Below, piece by piece: positions 30,025 through 38,288 of a stretch of 64,000 nucleotides of DNA (positions within the stretch are counted from its first letter, which is position 1; every line of letters starts with the position of its first letter). A program made the position numbers and the translations under genes. The notes below the pieces were generated by a model, which was not told the origin of the DNA, did no database searches, and saw nothing but the letters and a program-made list of their open reading frames with translations. This DNA is from Chelatococcus sambhunathii (GTDB taxonomy: Bacteria; Pseudomonadota; Alphaproteobacteria; Rhizobiales; Beijerinckiaceae): assembly GCF_001418005.1 (NCBI RefSeq), contig NZ_LIOL01000010.1, forward strand, positions 1 through 64,000. The letters are read 5' to 3'.

Positions 30025-30525
30025 ATGAACGACAAGAGCGAGGCGCCCAATCCGGTCATGGAGGAGGTCGCGGGGAAGGACACGAGTTCCACCGTCGCGG
30101 TGGCCGGCCATCCCATCCATGCCATGACCGTGCATTTCCCCATCGCGCTCGTCGTCGTGACCCTGGGCTGTGACGTCTTCTACTGGTGGAGCGGGGATCC
30201 GTTCTGGGTGCGGGCGGGCCTGTGGTCCTCGGGCGGCGCCTTCGCCGCCGGCATCGGCGCGGGCCTTGTCGGCACCGCCGAGCTGCTGCTCGTGCCGGGC
30301 ATCCGGGTGCGCGTGGCGAGCTGGAGCCACGCGGTGGCCGCGATGAGCCTCATCGCCGTCATGGGCTTGAACTGGGGCCTGCGCCTTTCCGGCGACATCG
30401 AGGTACTGCCACACGGGCTGCTCGTTTCGGTCCTGGCCATGGTCCTGACAGGGATGGCGGGCTGGCACGGCGGCAAGCTCGTTTTCGATCACGGTATAGG
30501 CCTCATGATTTCGGACAGGGACTGA
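30025..30525 (+). CDS. DUF2231-family membrane protein
   Basis: 166 residues. After a 25-residue polar start comes VAGHPIHAMTVHFPIALVVVTLGCDVFYW, whose GHP-x-H-x-x-x-VHFPI histidine motif is the DUF2231 signature; four helices in total. Family function is unknown; members often lie near oxidases and metal genes. It is divergent from ctaC, and its last 37 bases overlap the CopD-like gene tail to tail. Confidence 0.8.
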   Translation: MNDKSEAPNPVMEEVAGKDTSSTVAVAGHPIHAMTVHFPIALVVVTLGCDVFYWWSGDPFWVRAGLWSSGGAFAAGIGAGLVGTAELLLVPGIRVRVASWSHAVAAMSLIAVMGLNWGLRLSGDIEVLPHGLLVSVLAMVLTGMAGWHGGKLVFDHGIGLMISDRD

Positions 30526-31001
30526 GGCCGCAGAATCAGGCGGCGCAGCGCCCCCGGCTCGCCAAAGGCATCGGGTAGCAGGGCCGGCAGGTCGGGCTTG
30601 CCCAGCACGACGGTCAGGATCGACGTGACCACGGCGAGTGTCAGCACTGTTGTGGCCGTGAAGCGCCACAGGGGGTAGATCTCATCCGCGTCAAAGAGCC
30701 GGATGATGACCTGACCCGTCATGATGTGGATGGCGGTCATTGCCCCGGCGAGGGCGAGCTTCAGCGAAAACCAGGGCTCGAAGGTCTCGCGCAGGAAGAT
30801 GAGGGCGGTTCCGGAGGCGATGGCGAGGAAGGCGGCGGGCGACAGCACGTTGACGTAGAGAAACCGCACGAGCGCCTGCAGGCGGTGGAGGGAAGCCGTG
30901 CTGTCGACATGCGCGCGCTGGACGTAGAGGGCCGGCAGGCTGATGAGGGCGCCGCTCCACAGCGCGATGGCGGCGATATGCACGAGCTTGAGCCAGATCA
31001 T
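30489..31001 (-). CDS. CopD-family/DUF2269-like membrane protein
   Basis: 170 residues, four helices. It begins MIWLKLVHIAAIALWSGALIS; the His-containing LKLVHI-x-x-x-x-W-x-G start is typical of CopD and related copper or heme-handling membrane proteins, and HIMTGQVIIRLF holds a second His. The ATG overlaps the ctaG stop by four bases. A role in copper entry or oxidase assembly is likely from family and neighbours, not shown. Confidence 0.75.
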   Translation of the reverse strand: MIWLKLVHIAAIALWSGALISLPALYVQRAHVDSTASLHRLQALVRFLYVNVLSPAAFLAIASGTALIFLRETFEPWFSLKLALAGAMTAIHIMTGQVIIRLFDADEIYPLWRFTATTVLTLAVVTSILTVVLGKPDLPALLPDAFGEPGALRRLILRPQSLSEIMRPIP

Positions 31002-31732
31002 CCCGCCCGCGGCTCCGCCGTGCCGGCACCGAGCCGCACGAATGCCAGGTAGAGCGCGGCGGCGAGATAGGGCAGCGCCGCCGGCACCCACATGACGAGA
31101 CCCGCGAGCTGCTGGTCCTGCCGCGGGTCGAGGCCGAAGGCCGCCGTCGTCAGGAAATGAGCCTGGTACAGCGGTTCCCGGGCGAAGGTGAGCAGCGCGC
31201 CGAGGAAGCCCATCTGCACCACCGTCGCGAGCAGCACGAGGAGCGCCGCGCCGGTGCGGGTATCGCGCAGCACCGCCCGCCACAGGAGGACGCCCGTGCC
31301 GAGCAGGCTCAGCTGCATCAGCCAGTAGAGCCCCGGCGAGCGGATGGCGGCGTCATAGAGTGCCGGCGCGTGCCAGGCCCAGAACACGAGGCCGTGAAGG
31401 GCGACGAGGAGCGCGAGGCCCCTTGGCCGGCCGCCGCTGCGGCGGGTGGGGAAGCTCGCGGCGAGCAGGGGCGCCGCCACGGCCACGAGCAGCACGTGGT
31501 GGACAGCGCGGGCCGAAAACAGCGCCGCCGTCAGGGCGCAGAGCGGCGACATGAACAGCGCGGCGACGAGCAGCACCGCCAGCGCGAAGGCGGCGCGCCG
31601 GTCGCGCTCGCCCCGCACGGCGTAGAGCGCGATGAGGAGAAGGCACAGGACGGCCGCGGGCGCGTCGATATTCCAGCTCGCCGGCAGGGTCGCTGGCGTC
31701 GGCGCGGGACCGCAGTAGATCTCGTCCATCAT
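30998..31732 (-). CDS. ctaG: cytochrome c oxidase assembly protein, caa3-type CtaG
   Basis: 244 residues, about seven helices. MSPLCALTAALFSARAVHHVLLVAVAAPLL is the conserved caa3_CtaG core (here cited by SP-x-x-x-L, the ARAVHH pair and PLL), followed by WAWHAPALYDAA. This family loads copper for CuB maturation. It is a different family from Cox11-type CtaG. Transcribed with the CopD-like gene; sodC lies 35 bp upstream. Confidence 0.88.
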   Translation of the reverse strand: MMDEIYCGPAPTPATLPASWNIDAPAAVLCLLLIALYAVRGERDRRAAFALAVLLVAALFMSPLCALTAALFSARAVHHVLLVAVAAPLLAASFPTRRSGGRPRGLALLVALHGLVFWAWHAPALYDAAIRSPGLYWLMQLSLLGTGVLLWRAVLRDTRTGAALLVLLATVVQMGFLGALLTFAREPLYQAHFLTTAAFGLDPRQDQQLAGLVMWVPAALPYLAAALYLAFVRLGAGTAEPRAG

Positions 31733-31767
31733 GGGCCTCGGCGTTCGAGCGGCCGTGTCACGGCCGG

Positions 31768-32280
31768 CTATTCGATGACGGCGCAGGCGATCCTGTTGCC
31801 GGCATTGCCGGAGGGCTGGCTCTCGTAGTCGTCGGGCTCGGCGTGGATCATGAGCGCGCGCCCGACGATGCCGGCCTCGCCCTTGTCCAGAGTGACGGCG
31901 GGATTGAAGACATCGGCCCGCAGCGTTCCGTCGCTGCCGACGTACTGGTTCGGCATGTCGCCGGCATGGGGCCCGCCCGCCACCTTGTAGCCGTGTTCCT
32001 TCGAGGTCGGGTTGAAATGGCCGCCGGCGGAATCATGGCCGGTGGTGTGGTCGCAGCTGCCCGTCTCGTGCACGTGGAAGGCGACCCGCTGGCCGGCAGG
32101 CAGGCCCGTGATCTCGATGGCGATCAGGACGCCGCCGCTGGGAACGGCGGTCAAGCGGGCGTTGCCGTTCGCCTCGCCCTTGGCATCGACGAAATTCGCC
32201 GTCGCGGTCGCCGCTTCCTGAGCGAGGGCCCCGCCGGCCGTGAAGGCCAATGCTGCGGCGATAGCTCCGATCATTCTCAT
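31768..32280 (-). CDS. sodC: Cu,Zn superoxide dismutase, periplasmic
   Basis: 170 residues with a signal peptide (cut near ALA-QE, residue 20). Metal ligands: His69 and His71 in FHVHETG, His88 in GGHFNP, further His and Asp in GPHAGDMPN, and His146. The Cys76-Cys166 disulfide and catalytic Arg163 (NRIACAVI) are in place. It converts periplasmic superoxide to peroxide and oxygen. GGAGGGAG precedes the ATG. It leads the sodC-ctaG-copD-like run, a copper-linked unit. Confidence 0.95.
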   Translation of the reverse strand: MRMIGAIAAALAFTAGGALAQEAATATANFVDAKGEANGNARLTAVPSGGVLIAIEITGLPAGQRVAFHVHETGSCDHTTGHDSAGGHFNPTSKEHGYKVAGGPHAGDMPNQYVGSDGTLRADVFNPAVTLDKGEAGIVGRALMIHAEPDDYESQPSGNAGNRIACAVIE

Positions 32281-32597
32281 GGCAATCTCCCTCCTCCACA
32301 GGTTGCCGGCAGCCGCGACGCCAGGCATGGCGCGGGCGTCCAACAGCAGGGTCCGGTGGTGAGGCGGCGTGCGCCCGCGTGAACCGCGGCTCGACGCGCG
32401 GAGGGCGGATGGCCCTGCGCGCAACCGCCACTTCCGGCGGGTCGGACCTGCCGTCGCCAGTCGAGGATATCAGGAGGTATCGCTCAGGGACGCGCCCGCT
32501 GGACACTCGCAGCCTCCGTTACGTCCGTGGGGTAACGTCACGAAGGCCGAATGGTTCCCGGGGTGTGGCGCCGGGCGCGGGACGCCGATCCGTGCCG
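32281..32597. other. 317-bp gap between sodC and the GntR gene
   Basis: Holds the expected sodC promoter and the 3' flank of the GntR gene. No open frame with good start and composition on either strand, no clear terminator with T-tract, and no repeat recognised. Confidence 0.4.
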
Positions 32598-33314
32598 CTA
32601 TTTCGCGAAATAGAGCGACAGGCGCTCGGCGGCATTGCGCAGGTGGGTTTCCGCCGCGCGCCGCGCGCCGACCGGGTCGGCCTTGGCGATCATGTCGAAG
32701 ATCGCCTGGTGCTCGGCCTGGACTGCCTGGGTCAGGCCGCCCATGCGCGCCGTGTTGGCGCGGGCGGTGCGGATGAAATGGCGCACGCGCCTGTCGAGGA
32801 AGTCGGACAGGTCGCGGAAGAAGGGATTGCCGGTCGCATCGACGATGGCGCGATGGAAGGCCATGTCCTCGTCGACACCCGGCTCGCCGCGGTCGATCGC
32901 GGCCTGCATCGCGTCGAGCTGCGCCTGGATGGCGGCGAGGTCCTCCTCGCCGCGGCGCTGGGCGGCCAGCTCCGTCGCGGTCGCCTCGACGGCCATGAGC
33001 AATTCGACGATGTTGCGGATCTCGTCGCGGTTGGTGAAATCCTCGACGTCGAGGCGGAAAACAGCAAGTGCGCCCGGCTCGGCGATGAAGGCGCCGGCGC
33101 CCTGGCGCGTGACGACGAGGCCGTCGTGCTTCAGCCGGCCGATGGCCTCGCGGACCGTCGGCCTGCTGACGCCGTAGCGTTCGGAGATCTGCTGCTCGGT
33201 CGGCAGGCGTTCGCCCGGCCGCATGCGCCCGGCGGCGATCTCCTGGCGCAGCCTGTGCGCCAGCGTGTCGGCGAGCGAGGGGGCTCGGTCGAGGAAATCG
33301 TGGGACTGGGTCAT
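32598..33314 (-). CDS. GntR-family (FadR subfamily, FCD domain) regulator
   Basis: 238 residues. N-terminal winged helix at about 12-80 (LPTEQQISERYGVSRPTVREAIGRLKHDGLV), then an all-helical FCD domain with metal-site residues (DEDMAFHRAI, ARTARANTAR region, EHQAIFDMI). Such regulators bind small acids or sugar acids and repress catabolic genes. It is the last gene of the MDR-SDR-SDR-GntR run and probably controls that run and the divergent transporter through the palindrome at 35962. Confidence 0.92.
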   Translation of the reverse strand: MTQSHDFLDRAPSLADTLAHRLRQEIAAGRMRPGERLPTEQQISERYGVSRPTVREAIGRLKHDGLVVTRQGAGAFIAEPGALAVFRLDVEDFTNRDEIRNIVELLMAVEATATELAAQRRGEEDLAAIQAQLDAMQAAIDRGEPGVDEDMAFHRAIVDATGNPFFRDLSDFLDRRVRHFIRTARANTARMGGLTQAVQAEHQAIFDMIAKADPVGARRAAETHLRNAAERLSLYFAK

Positions 33315-33361
33315 CGCATCATTCCAGGCATCGACTGGCCTTCTCCGCCCCTGTGGCGCCT

Positions 33362-34114
33362 TCAGCTCGCAATGTACAGCCCACCGTTGACATGCACAGT
33401 CTCGCCGGTGACGAAGGAGGCCCAGTCGGATGAGAGGAAGGCGACGACGCGGGCGACCTCGTCCGGCGTGCCGAGGCGCTTGAGGGGCGTCTCAGCAAGG
33501 AGCGCCGGCCCCCGCACCTCCATGAGATGCTGCACCATCGGCCCTTCGATGAGCCCTGGCGAGACGGCGTTGACCCTGACGCGCGGCGCAAGCTCCCGCG
33601 CGAGCGAGCGGGAGAAGGTGAGCACGCCGCCCTTGGCGGCGGCATAGTCTGCATGCGCGAGGCTGCCGCGGTGACCGGCCATGGAGGCGATATTGACGAC
33701 GGCGCCGCCCTCGGCGAGATGCGGCACGGCGGCCCGGCAGGTGTAGAAAACGCCGTCGAGATTGACGGCGAGCGAGCGGCGCCAGTGCTCCTCGTCCATG
33801 TCCTTCACAAGCCGCTCCCGGTAGAGGCCGGCGGCAGTGACGACATGATCGATGCGGCCGAAGCGTTCGGCCGTGCGCTGCGCCGCCGCCTCGGCATCCG
33901 CCTGCGACGCTGCGTCCTGGCGCAGCACGAGGATGCGGGCACCAGAGGGGTCGAACTCGCCTGCGAAGGCAGCGAGGCCTTCGACGTCGAGGTCGGTCAG
34001 GCCGCAACTGGCGCCGAGGGCATGGAAGAGGCGGGCGATGGCGCGGCCGATGGCGCCATTGGCGCCGGTCAGCAGCAGGGTCCGTCCGGTGAAGTCGATG
34101 ATCGGCGCGCTCAT
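33362..34114 (-). CDS. short-chain dehydrogenase/reductase
   Basis: 250 residues. TGANGAIGRAIA (cofactor-binding TGxxxGxG, residues 17-28), NIASMAGHRG with the catalytic Ser, then YAAAKGG (Tyr, Lys) and the C-terminal VHVNGGLYIAS. A classical SDR; Asp in LTDLDVEG after strand 2 favours NAD(H). The start overlaps the upstream SDR stop by four bases. Substrate unknown; part of the catabolic island. Confidence 0.9.
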   Translation of the reverse strand: MSAPIIDFTGRTLLLTGANGAIGRAIARLFHALGASCGLTDLDVEGLAAFAGEFDPSGARILVLRQDAASQADAEAAAQRTAERFGRIDHVVTAAGLYRERLVKDMDEEHWRRSLAVNLDGVFYTCRAAVPHLAEGGAVVNIASMAGHRGSLAHADYAAAKGGVLTFSRSLARELAPRVRVNAVSPGLIEGPMVQHLMEVRGPALLAETPLKRLGTPDEVARVVAFLSSDWASFVTGETVHVNGGLYIAS

Positions 34115-34890
34115 GTCATCAGCCATCCGCCGGCGACGTCGCAGACCTGGCCGGTCACGAAGGCGGCCTTGTCGGAGGTCAGGAAGAGGCACATCCCGGC
34201 GACCTCGTCGGGCGTGCCGAGCCTTTGCAGCGGCGTTGCCAGCCGAACGGCTTCGTTGGCCTCCGCGGCCGTGCCGCGCATGAGGGGCGTGTCGATGCGG
34301 CCGGGGGCGACGGCATTGACCGTGATGCCGGAGGGGCCGAGTTCGCCGGCCAGATGCTTGGTGAAGCCGATGAGCGCCGCCTTGGTCGCCGCATAATGCA
34401 CGCCGACGATGTCGCAATAGGTGCGGCCGGCGACGGAGGAGATGCTGACGATGCGCCCGTATCCGGCTTCGCGCATCTGCGGCACGACCGCGCGCGTCAC
34501 CAGGAAGGCGCCCGTCAGGTTCACGTCGAGCACGCGGCGCCACTCCGCCGCCTGCATCTCCCAGACGAAGGCCTTACCGCCGGCGCTGCCCGATTTTGGC
34601 GAGATGCCGGCGTTGTTGACGAGCAGCGTGACGGGACCGAGCGTCTCGGTGCCGTGCCTGACGGCCGCCGCGACCGACGCCTCGTCCGCGACGTCTGCCG
34701 CCACGGCGACGGCGCGCCAGCCCCGGGCCATCGCGACCCTGGCCGCTTCTTCTGCGAGCGCCCTGTCGTGGTCGAGATAGATGACGCCGGCGCCTGCGGC
34801 CGCATGGGCATCGGCAATGGCGCGGCCGATGCCCCGCCCGGCGCCCGTCACCAGCGCCACTCGACCGGCATGGGAGCCCGCGTCAGTCAC
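34111..34890 (-). CDS. short-chain dehydrogenase/reductase
   Basis: 259 residues, GTG start overlapping the MDR gene by 8 bases. TGAGRGIGRAIA, NNAGIS, SISSVAGRTY with catalytic Ser, HYAATKAAL (Tyr, Lys) and PGRIDTPL are all classical SDR motifs; YLDHDRAL after strand 2 suggests NAD. Together with the SDR downstream it may carry out successive oxidations on one substrate. Confidence 0.9.
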   Translation of the reverse strand: MTDAGSHAGRVALVTGAGRGIGRAIADAHAAAGAGVIYLDHDRALAEEAARVAMARGWRAVAVAADVADEASVAAAVRHGTETLGPVTLLVNNAGISPKSGSAGGKAFVWEMQAAEWRRVLDVNLTGAFLVTRAVVPQMREAGYGRIVSISSVAGRTYCDIVGVHYAATKAALIGFTKHLAGELGPSGITVNAVAPGRIDTPLMRGTAAEANEAVRLATPLQRLGTPDEVAGMCLFLTSDKAAFVTGQVCDVAGGWLMT

Positions 34891-35887
34891 GGCGCATCTC
34901 CAGCATGATCTTGCCCTGATGGGCGCTCGATTCCATCAGCTCGTGCGCGGCGCGCGTCTCGGCAAGCGGGAAGGTGGCGTGCACGATGGGGCGCACCCTG
35001 CCCGCTTCGAGGAGCGGCCACACCTTCGCGCGCAATTCGTCGGCGATCGCCTTCTTGAGCGCGACGGAGCGGGCGCGCAGCGTCGATCCGGTGATGGTTT
35101 GGCGTTTCAGCATCAGCGGCATCAGGTCGATCTCGACCTTGCTCGTCTGCAGGAACGCGATCTGCACCAGACGGCCCTCGACGGCGAGGACGCTGAGGTT
35201 GCGCGCGATATAGGGGCCACCGACCATGTCGAGCACGACGTCGACGCCGCGCCCGCCGGTGAGCGCCTTGACCTCGGCGACGAAATCCTTTTCGCGGTAG
35301 TTGATGGCGGCATCGGCGCCGAGACCGAGGCAGAAGTCGCATTTCTCCTGCGATCCGGCGGTGGCGTAGACAGCGGCGCCGAAGGCCTTGGCGAGCTGGA
35401 TCGCGGTGGAGCCGATGCCGCTCGAGCCGCCGTGGACGAGCAGCGTCTCGCCCTCCCGGAGCCGCCCGCGGGTGAAGAGGTTATCGTAGACCGTGAAATA
35501 GGTCTCCGGCAGGCCGGCCGCCTCGGTCAGAGAGAGCGGCACCGGCACGGGCAGGCACAGCGGGGCGTCGGCCACGCAATATTCCGCATAGCCGCCGCTG
35601 ATGACGAGGGCGCAGACCTTCTCGCCCGGCCGCGGGCTCGTCACGCCTTCGCCGACGGCGACGACGGTGCCGGCGACCTCGAGCCCCGGGATGTCGGTCG
35701 CGCCGGGGGGCGGGGGATAGTTGCCGGCCCGCTGCAGGCAGTCCGGCCGGTTGACGCCGGCCGCCGCCACTTCGATGAGCACCTGTCCGGGGCCGGGTGT
35801 CGGGACGGGCGCGGTTTCGACGCGGATCACCTCGGGGCCGCCGGCGCCGTCGAAACGGGCCTGCCGCATGGAAGCGGGAACGGTCAT
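34883..35887 (-). CDS. zinc-free MDR, NAD(P)H quinone oxidoreductase-like
   Basis: 334 residues from the ATG at 35887 with GGAGGAAA upstream. GroES-like N-terminus with GVNRPDCLQRAGNYPPPP and PGLEVAGTV, then a Rossmann domain with LVHGGSSGIGSTAIQLAKA. No structural or catalytic zinc cysteines. It matches the TIGR02824-type quinone oxidoreductase group that reduces activated double bonds or quinones with NADPH. First gene of the minus-strand catabolic unit. Confidence 0.9.
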   Translation of the reverse strand: MTVPASMRQARFDGAGGPEVIRVETAPVPTPGPGQVLIEVAAAGVNRPDCLQRAGNYPPPPGATDIPGLEVAGTVVAVGEGVTSPRPGEKVCALVISGGYAEYCVADAPLCLPVPVPLSLTEAAGLPETYFTVYDNLFTRGRLREGETLLVHGGSSGIGSTAIQLAKAFGAAVYATAGSQEKCDFCLGLGADAAINYREKDFVAEVKALTGGRGVDVVLDMVGGPYIARNLSVLAVEGRLVQIAFLQTSKVEIDLMPLMLKRQTITGSTLRARSVALKKAIADELRAKVWPLLEAGRVRPIVHATFPLAETRAAHELMESSAHQGKIMLEMRRD

Positions 35888-35961
35888 GGACTTTCCTCCG
35901 GCTGTGCAACTTGGCCGGCCCGGGAGCGGGCTACCGTCGCATCTAATCATCGTCGTCGTTC

Positions 35962-35976
35962 GTAGCAATTTGCTAC
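35962..35976. promoter_or_regulatory. perfect palindrome, candidate GntR operator in the divergent promoter region
   Basis: GTAGCAATTTGCTAC, 7-bp arms around one base, followed directly by TTG-TCAGG-CAA (35977-35987). It lies in the 228-bp gap between the divergent MDR (start 35887) and livK-like (start 36116) genes, where the local GC content drops. FadR-type GntR proteins bind short palindromes of this size. Assignment is inferred. Confidence 0.5.
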
Positions 35977-36115
35977 TTGTCAGGCAACTTGGTTATCTCC
36001 ATTATCCGCGCCGGACCGGGAACAATAAGACCGGCCGCCGGCCCAGGGACTGCCAAGAGGCCGCCTGCCATGGGGCTGCCCGCGCGGCGCCGCCGCGGGG
36101 TAGAAGGAGGAAACG

Positions 36116-37330
36116 ATGAAGGTTCTTATCAAGGCGGCGCTGGCCGCCGGCCTGGCGCTGTCCGCAGCGCCGTCTTTCGCTCAGGATGCCGTCAGGATCG
36201 GCGCGCTCTATCCTTTCTCCGGCGGCCTTGCCCTGCTCGGCGACGAGAGCTTCCGCGGCCTGGAGCTCGCCATCGAGGAGCGCAACGCCGCCGGCGGCCT
36301 CAACGGCCGCAAGATCGAGATGGTGCGGGGCGACGCCGTCGATCCCAACCAGGCGGTGGGCGAGGCGCGGCGCCTCACTTCCGTCGACAAGGTGTCGGTG
36401 ATCTTCGGCACCTATTCCTCGTCGTTGTCGCTTGCCGCGACCCAGGTCGCCGAACTTGCCGGCGTGCCTTACTTCGAGCTCGGCGCCATTTCCGATCCGA
36501 TCACCGAGCGCGGCTTCAAGAACGTCTACCGCACCAATCCGACGGCGCGCATCTTCGCCAACCGCATGGTCGATGCGGTGGCCGAGGCGGTGGCGCCGGC
36601 GCTCGGCACCGACGCCAAGAGCCTCAAGGTGGCGATCATCCACGAGGATTCGCTCTATGGCCAGACGGTCGCCGGCTACCAGCAGGCGCGCGCCAAGGAG
36701 GTGGGGCTCAACCTCGTCGAGACGCTGCCCTATTCGGCGAAGTCGGTCGACCTGACGCCGGTCATCCTGCGCCTCAAGTCGGCCGGGGCCGACGTCGTGC
36801 TGCAGACCTCCTACCAGAACGACACGGTGCTCTTCTTCCGCCAGATGAAGGAGCAGGGCTTCAAGCCCAAGGCCGTGATGGGTGCGGGCGGCGGCTATTC
36901 CCTCCGTGACACCATGCAGGCGGTGGGCCCCGAGAATATGGAGGGCGCGCTCAATGTCGACTTCACCCAATATCGTACCAATCCCAAGGCCGCTCCCGGC
37001 ATCGAGGAATTCGTGAAGAAGTACGAGGCAAAATACGGCACGGCGCCGCGCTCCGGCCACAGCCTCGCCAACTACATGGGCGCCAAGGTGCTGCTCGACG
37101 CCATGGCCGCCGCCAAGGACCTGACGGCCCCGGCCATCCGCGAGGCGGTGATGGCGGTCGATGTCACCGAGGGCACGACGGCGACCGGCTGGGGCGCCAA
37201 GTTCAACGAGGCTGGCCAGAACGAGCGCGCCACACCCTTCCTGATGCAGTGGCAGGGCGGCGAACTCGTCACGGTCTTCCCGGCCGATGCCGCGGTCGCC
37301 GAGATAAAGACCGGCATCGGCGCCGAGTAG
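36116..37330 (+). CDS. livK: branched-chain amino acid-type ABC substrate-binding protein
   Basis: 404 residues with AAGGAGG before the ATG and a signal peptide cut near SFA-QD (residue 22). Periplasmic Peripla_BP_6 fold: VRIGALYPFSGGLALLGDE at the mature start, AIEERNAAGGLNGRKIEMV, then FGTYSSSLSLAATQVAE. Such proteins also carry aromatic acids, amides and urea, so the ligand is open; the enzyme genes that follow suggest a polyhydroxylated or aromatic compound. Confidence 0.9.
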   Translation: MKVLIKAALAAGLALSAAPSFAQDAVRIGALYPFSGGLALLGDESFRGLELAIEERNAAGGLNGRKIEMVRGDAVDPNQAVGEARRLTSVDKVSVIFGTYSSSLSLAATQVAELAGVPYFELGAISDPITERGFKNVYRTNPTARIFANRMVDAVAEAVAPALGTDAKSLKVAIIHEDSLYGQTVAGYQQARAKEVGLNLVETLPYSAKSVDLTPVILRLKSAGADVVLQTSYQNDTVLFFRQMKEQGFKPKAVMGAGGGYSLRDTMQAVGPENMEGALNVDFTQYRTNPKAAPGIEEFVKKYEAKYGTAPRSGHSLANYMGAKVLLDAMAAAKDLTAPAIREAVMAVDVTEGTTATGWGAKFNEAGQNERATPFLMQWQGGELVTVFPADAAVAEIKTGIGAE

Positions 37331-37411
37331 CGTGCCCGCCCGAACCGGGGCGTGCCTGCCGCGCCCCGGTCAGCAACGAAGAACAATTTTTCGCGGTCGG
37401 GAGGCCTCGCG

Positions 37412-38284
37412 ATGGACGTGCTTGTCCAGCTCATCCTCAACGGCATCATGCTCGGCAGCATGTACGCCATCATCAGCGTCGGGCTGACGCTGATCTTCGG
37501 CATCGTCAGGGTCGTCAACTTCGCCCATGGCGAATTCCTGATGGTCGGGATGTATGCGGTCTATCTTCTGTCGCTGCATCTTGGCCTGCACCCCTACGTC
37601 TCGGCGGTGCCGATGGTGCTCATGCTGTTTGCCGTGGGGGCGCTGGTGCAGCGCTTCATCATCCAGCCGCTTCTCGGGGCCGACGAGCACATCCAGATCT
37701 TCGCCACGGTCGGCCTCTCCACCGCGCTCATCAATCTCGCGCTCCTCGTCTTCGGCGCCGATCTCTATTCGGTGCAGGCGCCCGGCGTGCGCCAGCCGCT
37801 GTCGATCGGCGGCTACACCGTGCTCCATGCCCAGGTCGTGATGCTCGCGAGCGCGCTCGTGCTCGTCGCCGGTCTGCACCTCTTCATGCAGAGGACGCCG
37901 CTCGGCCGCGCCATCCGCGCCACGGCTCAGAACCGCAACGCGGCCCAGCTCATGGGCGTCCGCGTCGACCGCATCTACGTCATCGCCTTCGGCCTCGGGG
38001 CCGCCTGCGTCGGCCTTGCGAGCGCGCTCATCTCGCCGCTGTTCCCGGTGACGCCGACCATCGGCACCTATTTCGTGCTGACCGCCTTCGTCGTCGTTGT
38101 GCTCGGCGGCATGCGCAGCATGTACGGCGCCTTTCTCGGCGCCATGATCATCGGCATCGTCGACAGCCTGTCCGGCTACTACATCGCGCCCGACCTCAAG
38201 GAGGTCGTCTATTTCGCGATCTTCATCCTTATCCTCATCTTCAAGCCGACCGGCCTGTTCGGCTTCGGCCGCGGCACGGAGTGA
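37412..38284 (+). CDS. livH: branched-chain-type ABC permease (LivH)
   Basis: 290 residues from the ATG at 37412 with GGGAGG upstream. LivH pattern: NGIMLGSMYAIISVGLTLIFGI at the start, RVVNFAHGEFLMVGMY next, and the loop AIRATAQNRNAAQLMGV contacting the ATPase. Inner-membrane channel half of the importer. Confidence 0.93.
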   Translation: MDVLVQLILNGIMLGSMYAIISVGLTLIFGIVRVVNFAHGEFLMVGMYAVYLLSLHLGLHPYVSAVPMVLMLFAVGALVQRFIIQPLLGADEHIQIFATVGLSTALINLALLVFGADLYSVQAPGVRQPLSIGGYTVLHAQVVMLASALVLVAGLHLFMQRTPLGRAIRATAQNRNAAQLMGVRVDRIYVIAFGLGAACVGLASALISPLFPVTPTIGTYFVLTAFVVVVLGGMRSMYGAFLGAMIIGIVDSLSGYYIAPDLKEVVYFAIFILILIFKPTGLFGFGRGTE

Positions 38285-38288
38285 GCCC

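Noticed and set aside
30111-30669. Upstream extension of ctaC to the ATG at 30111 or beyond
   Set aside because: Adds 50 or more polar residues before a lipobox and runs through the divergent DUF2231 gene.
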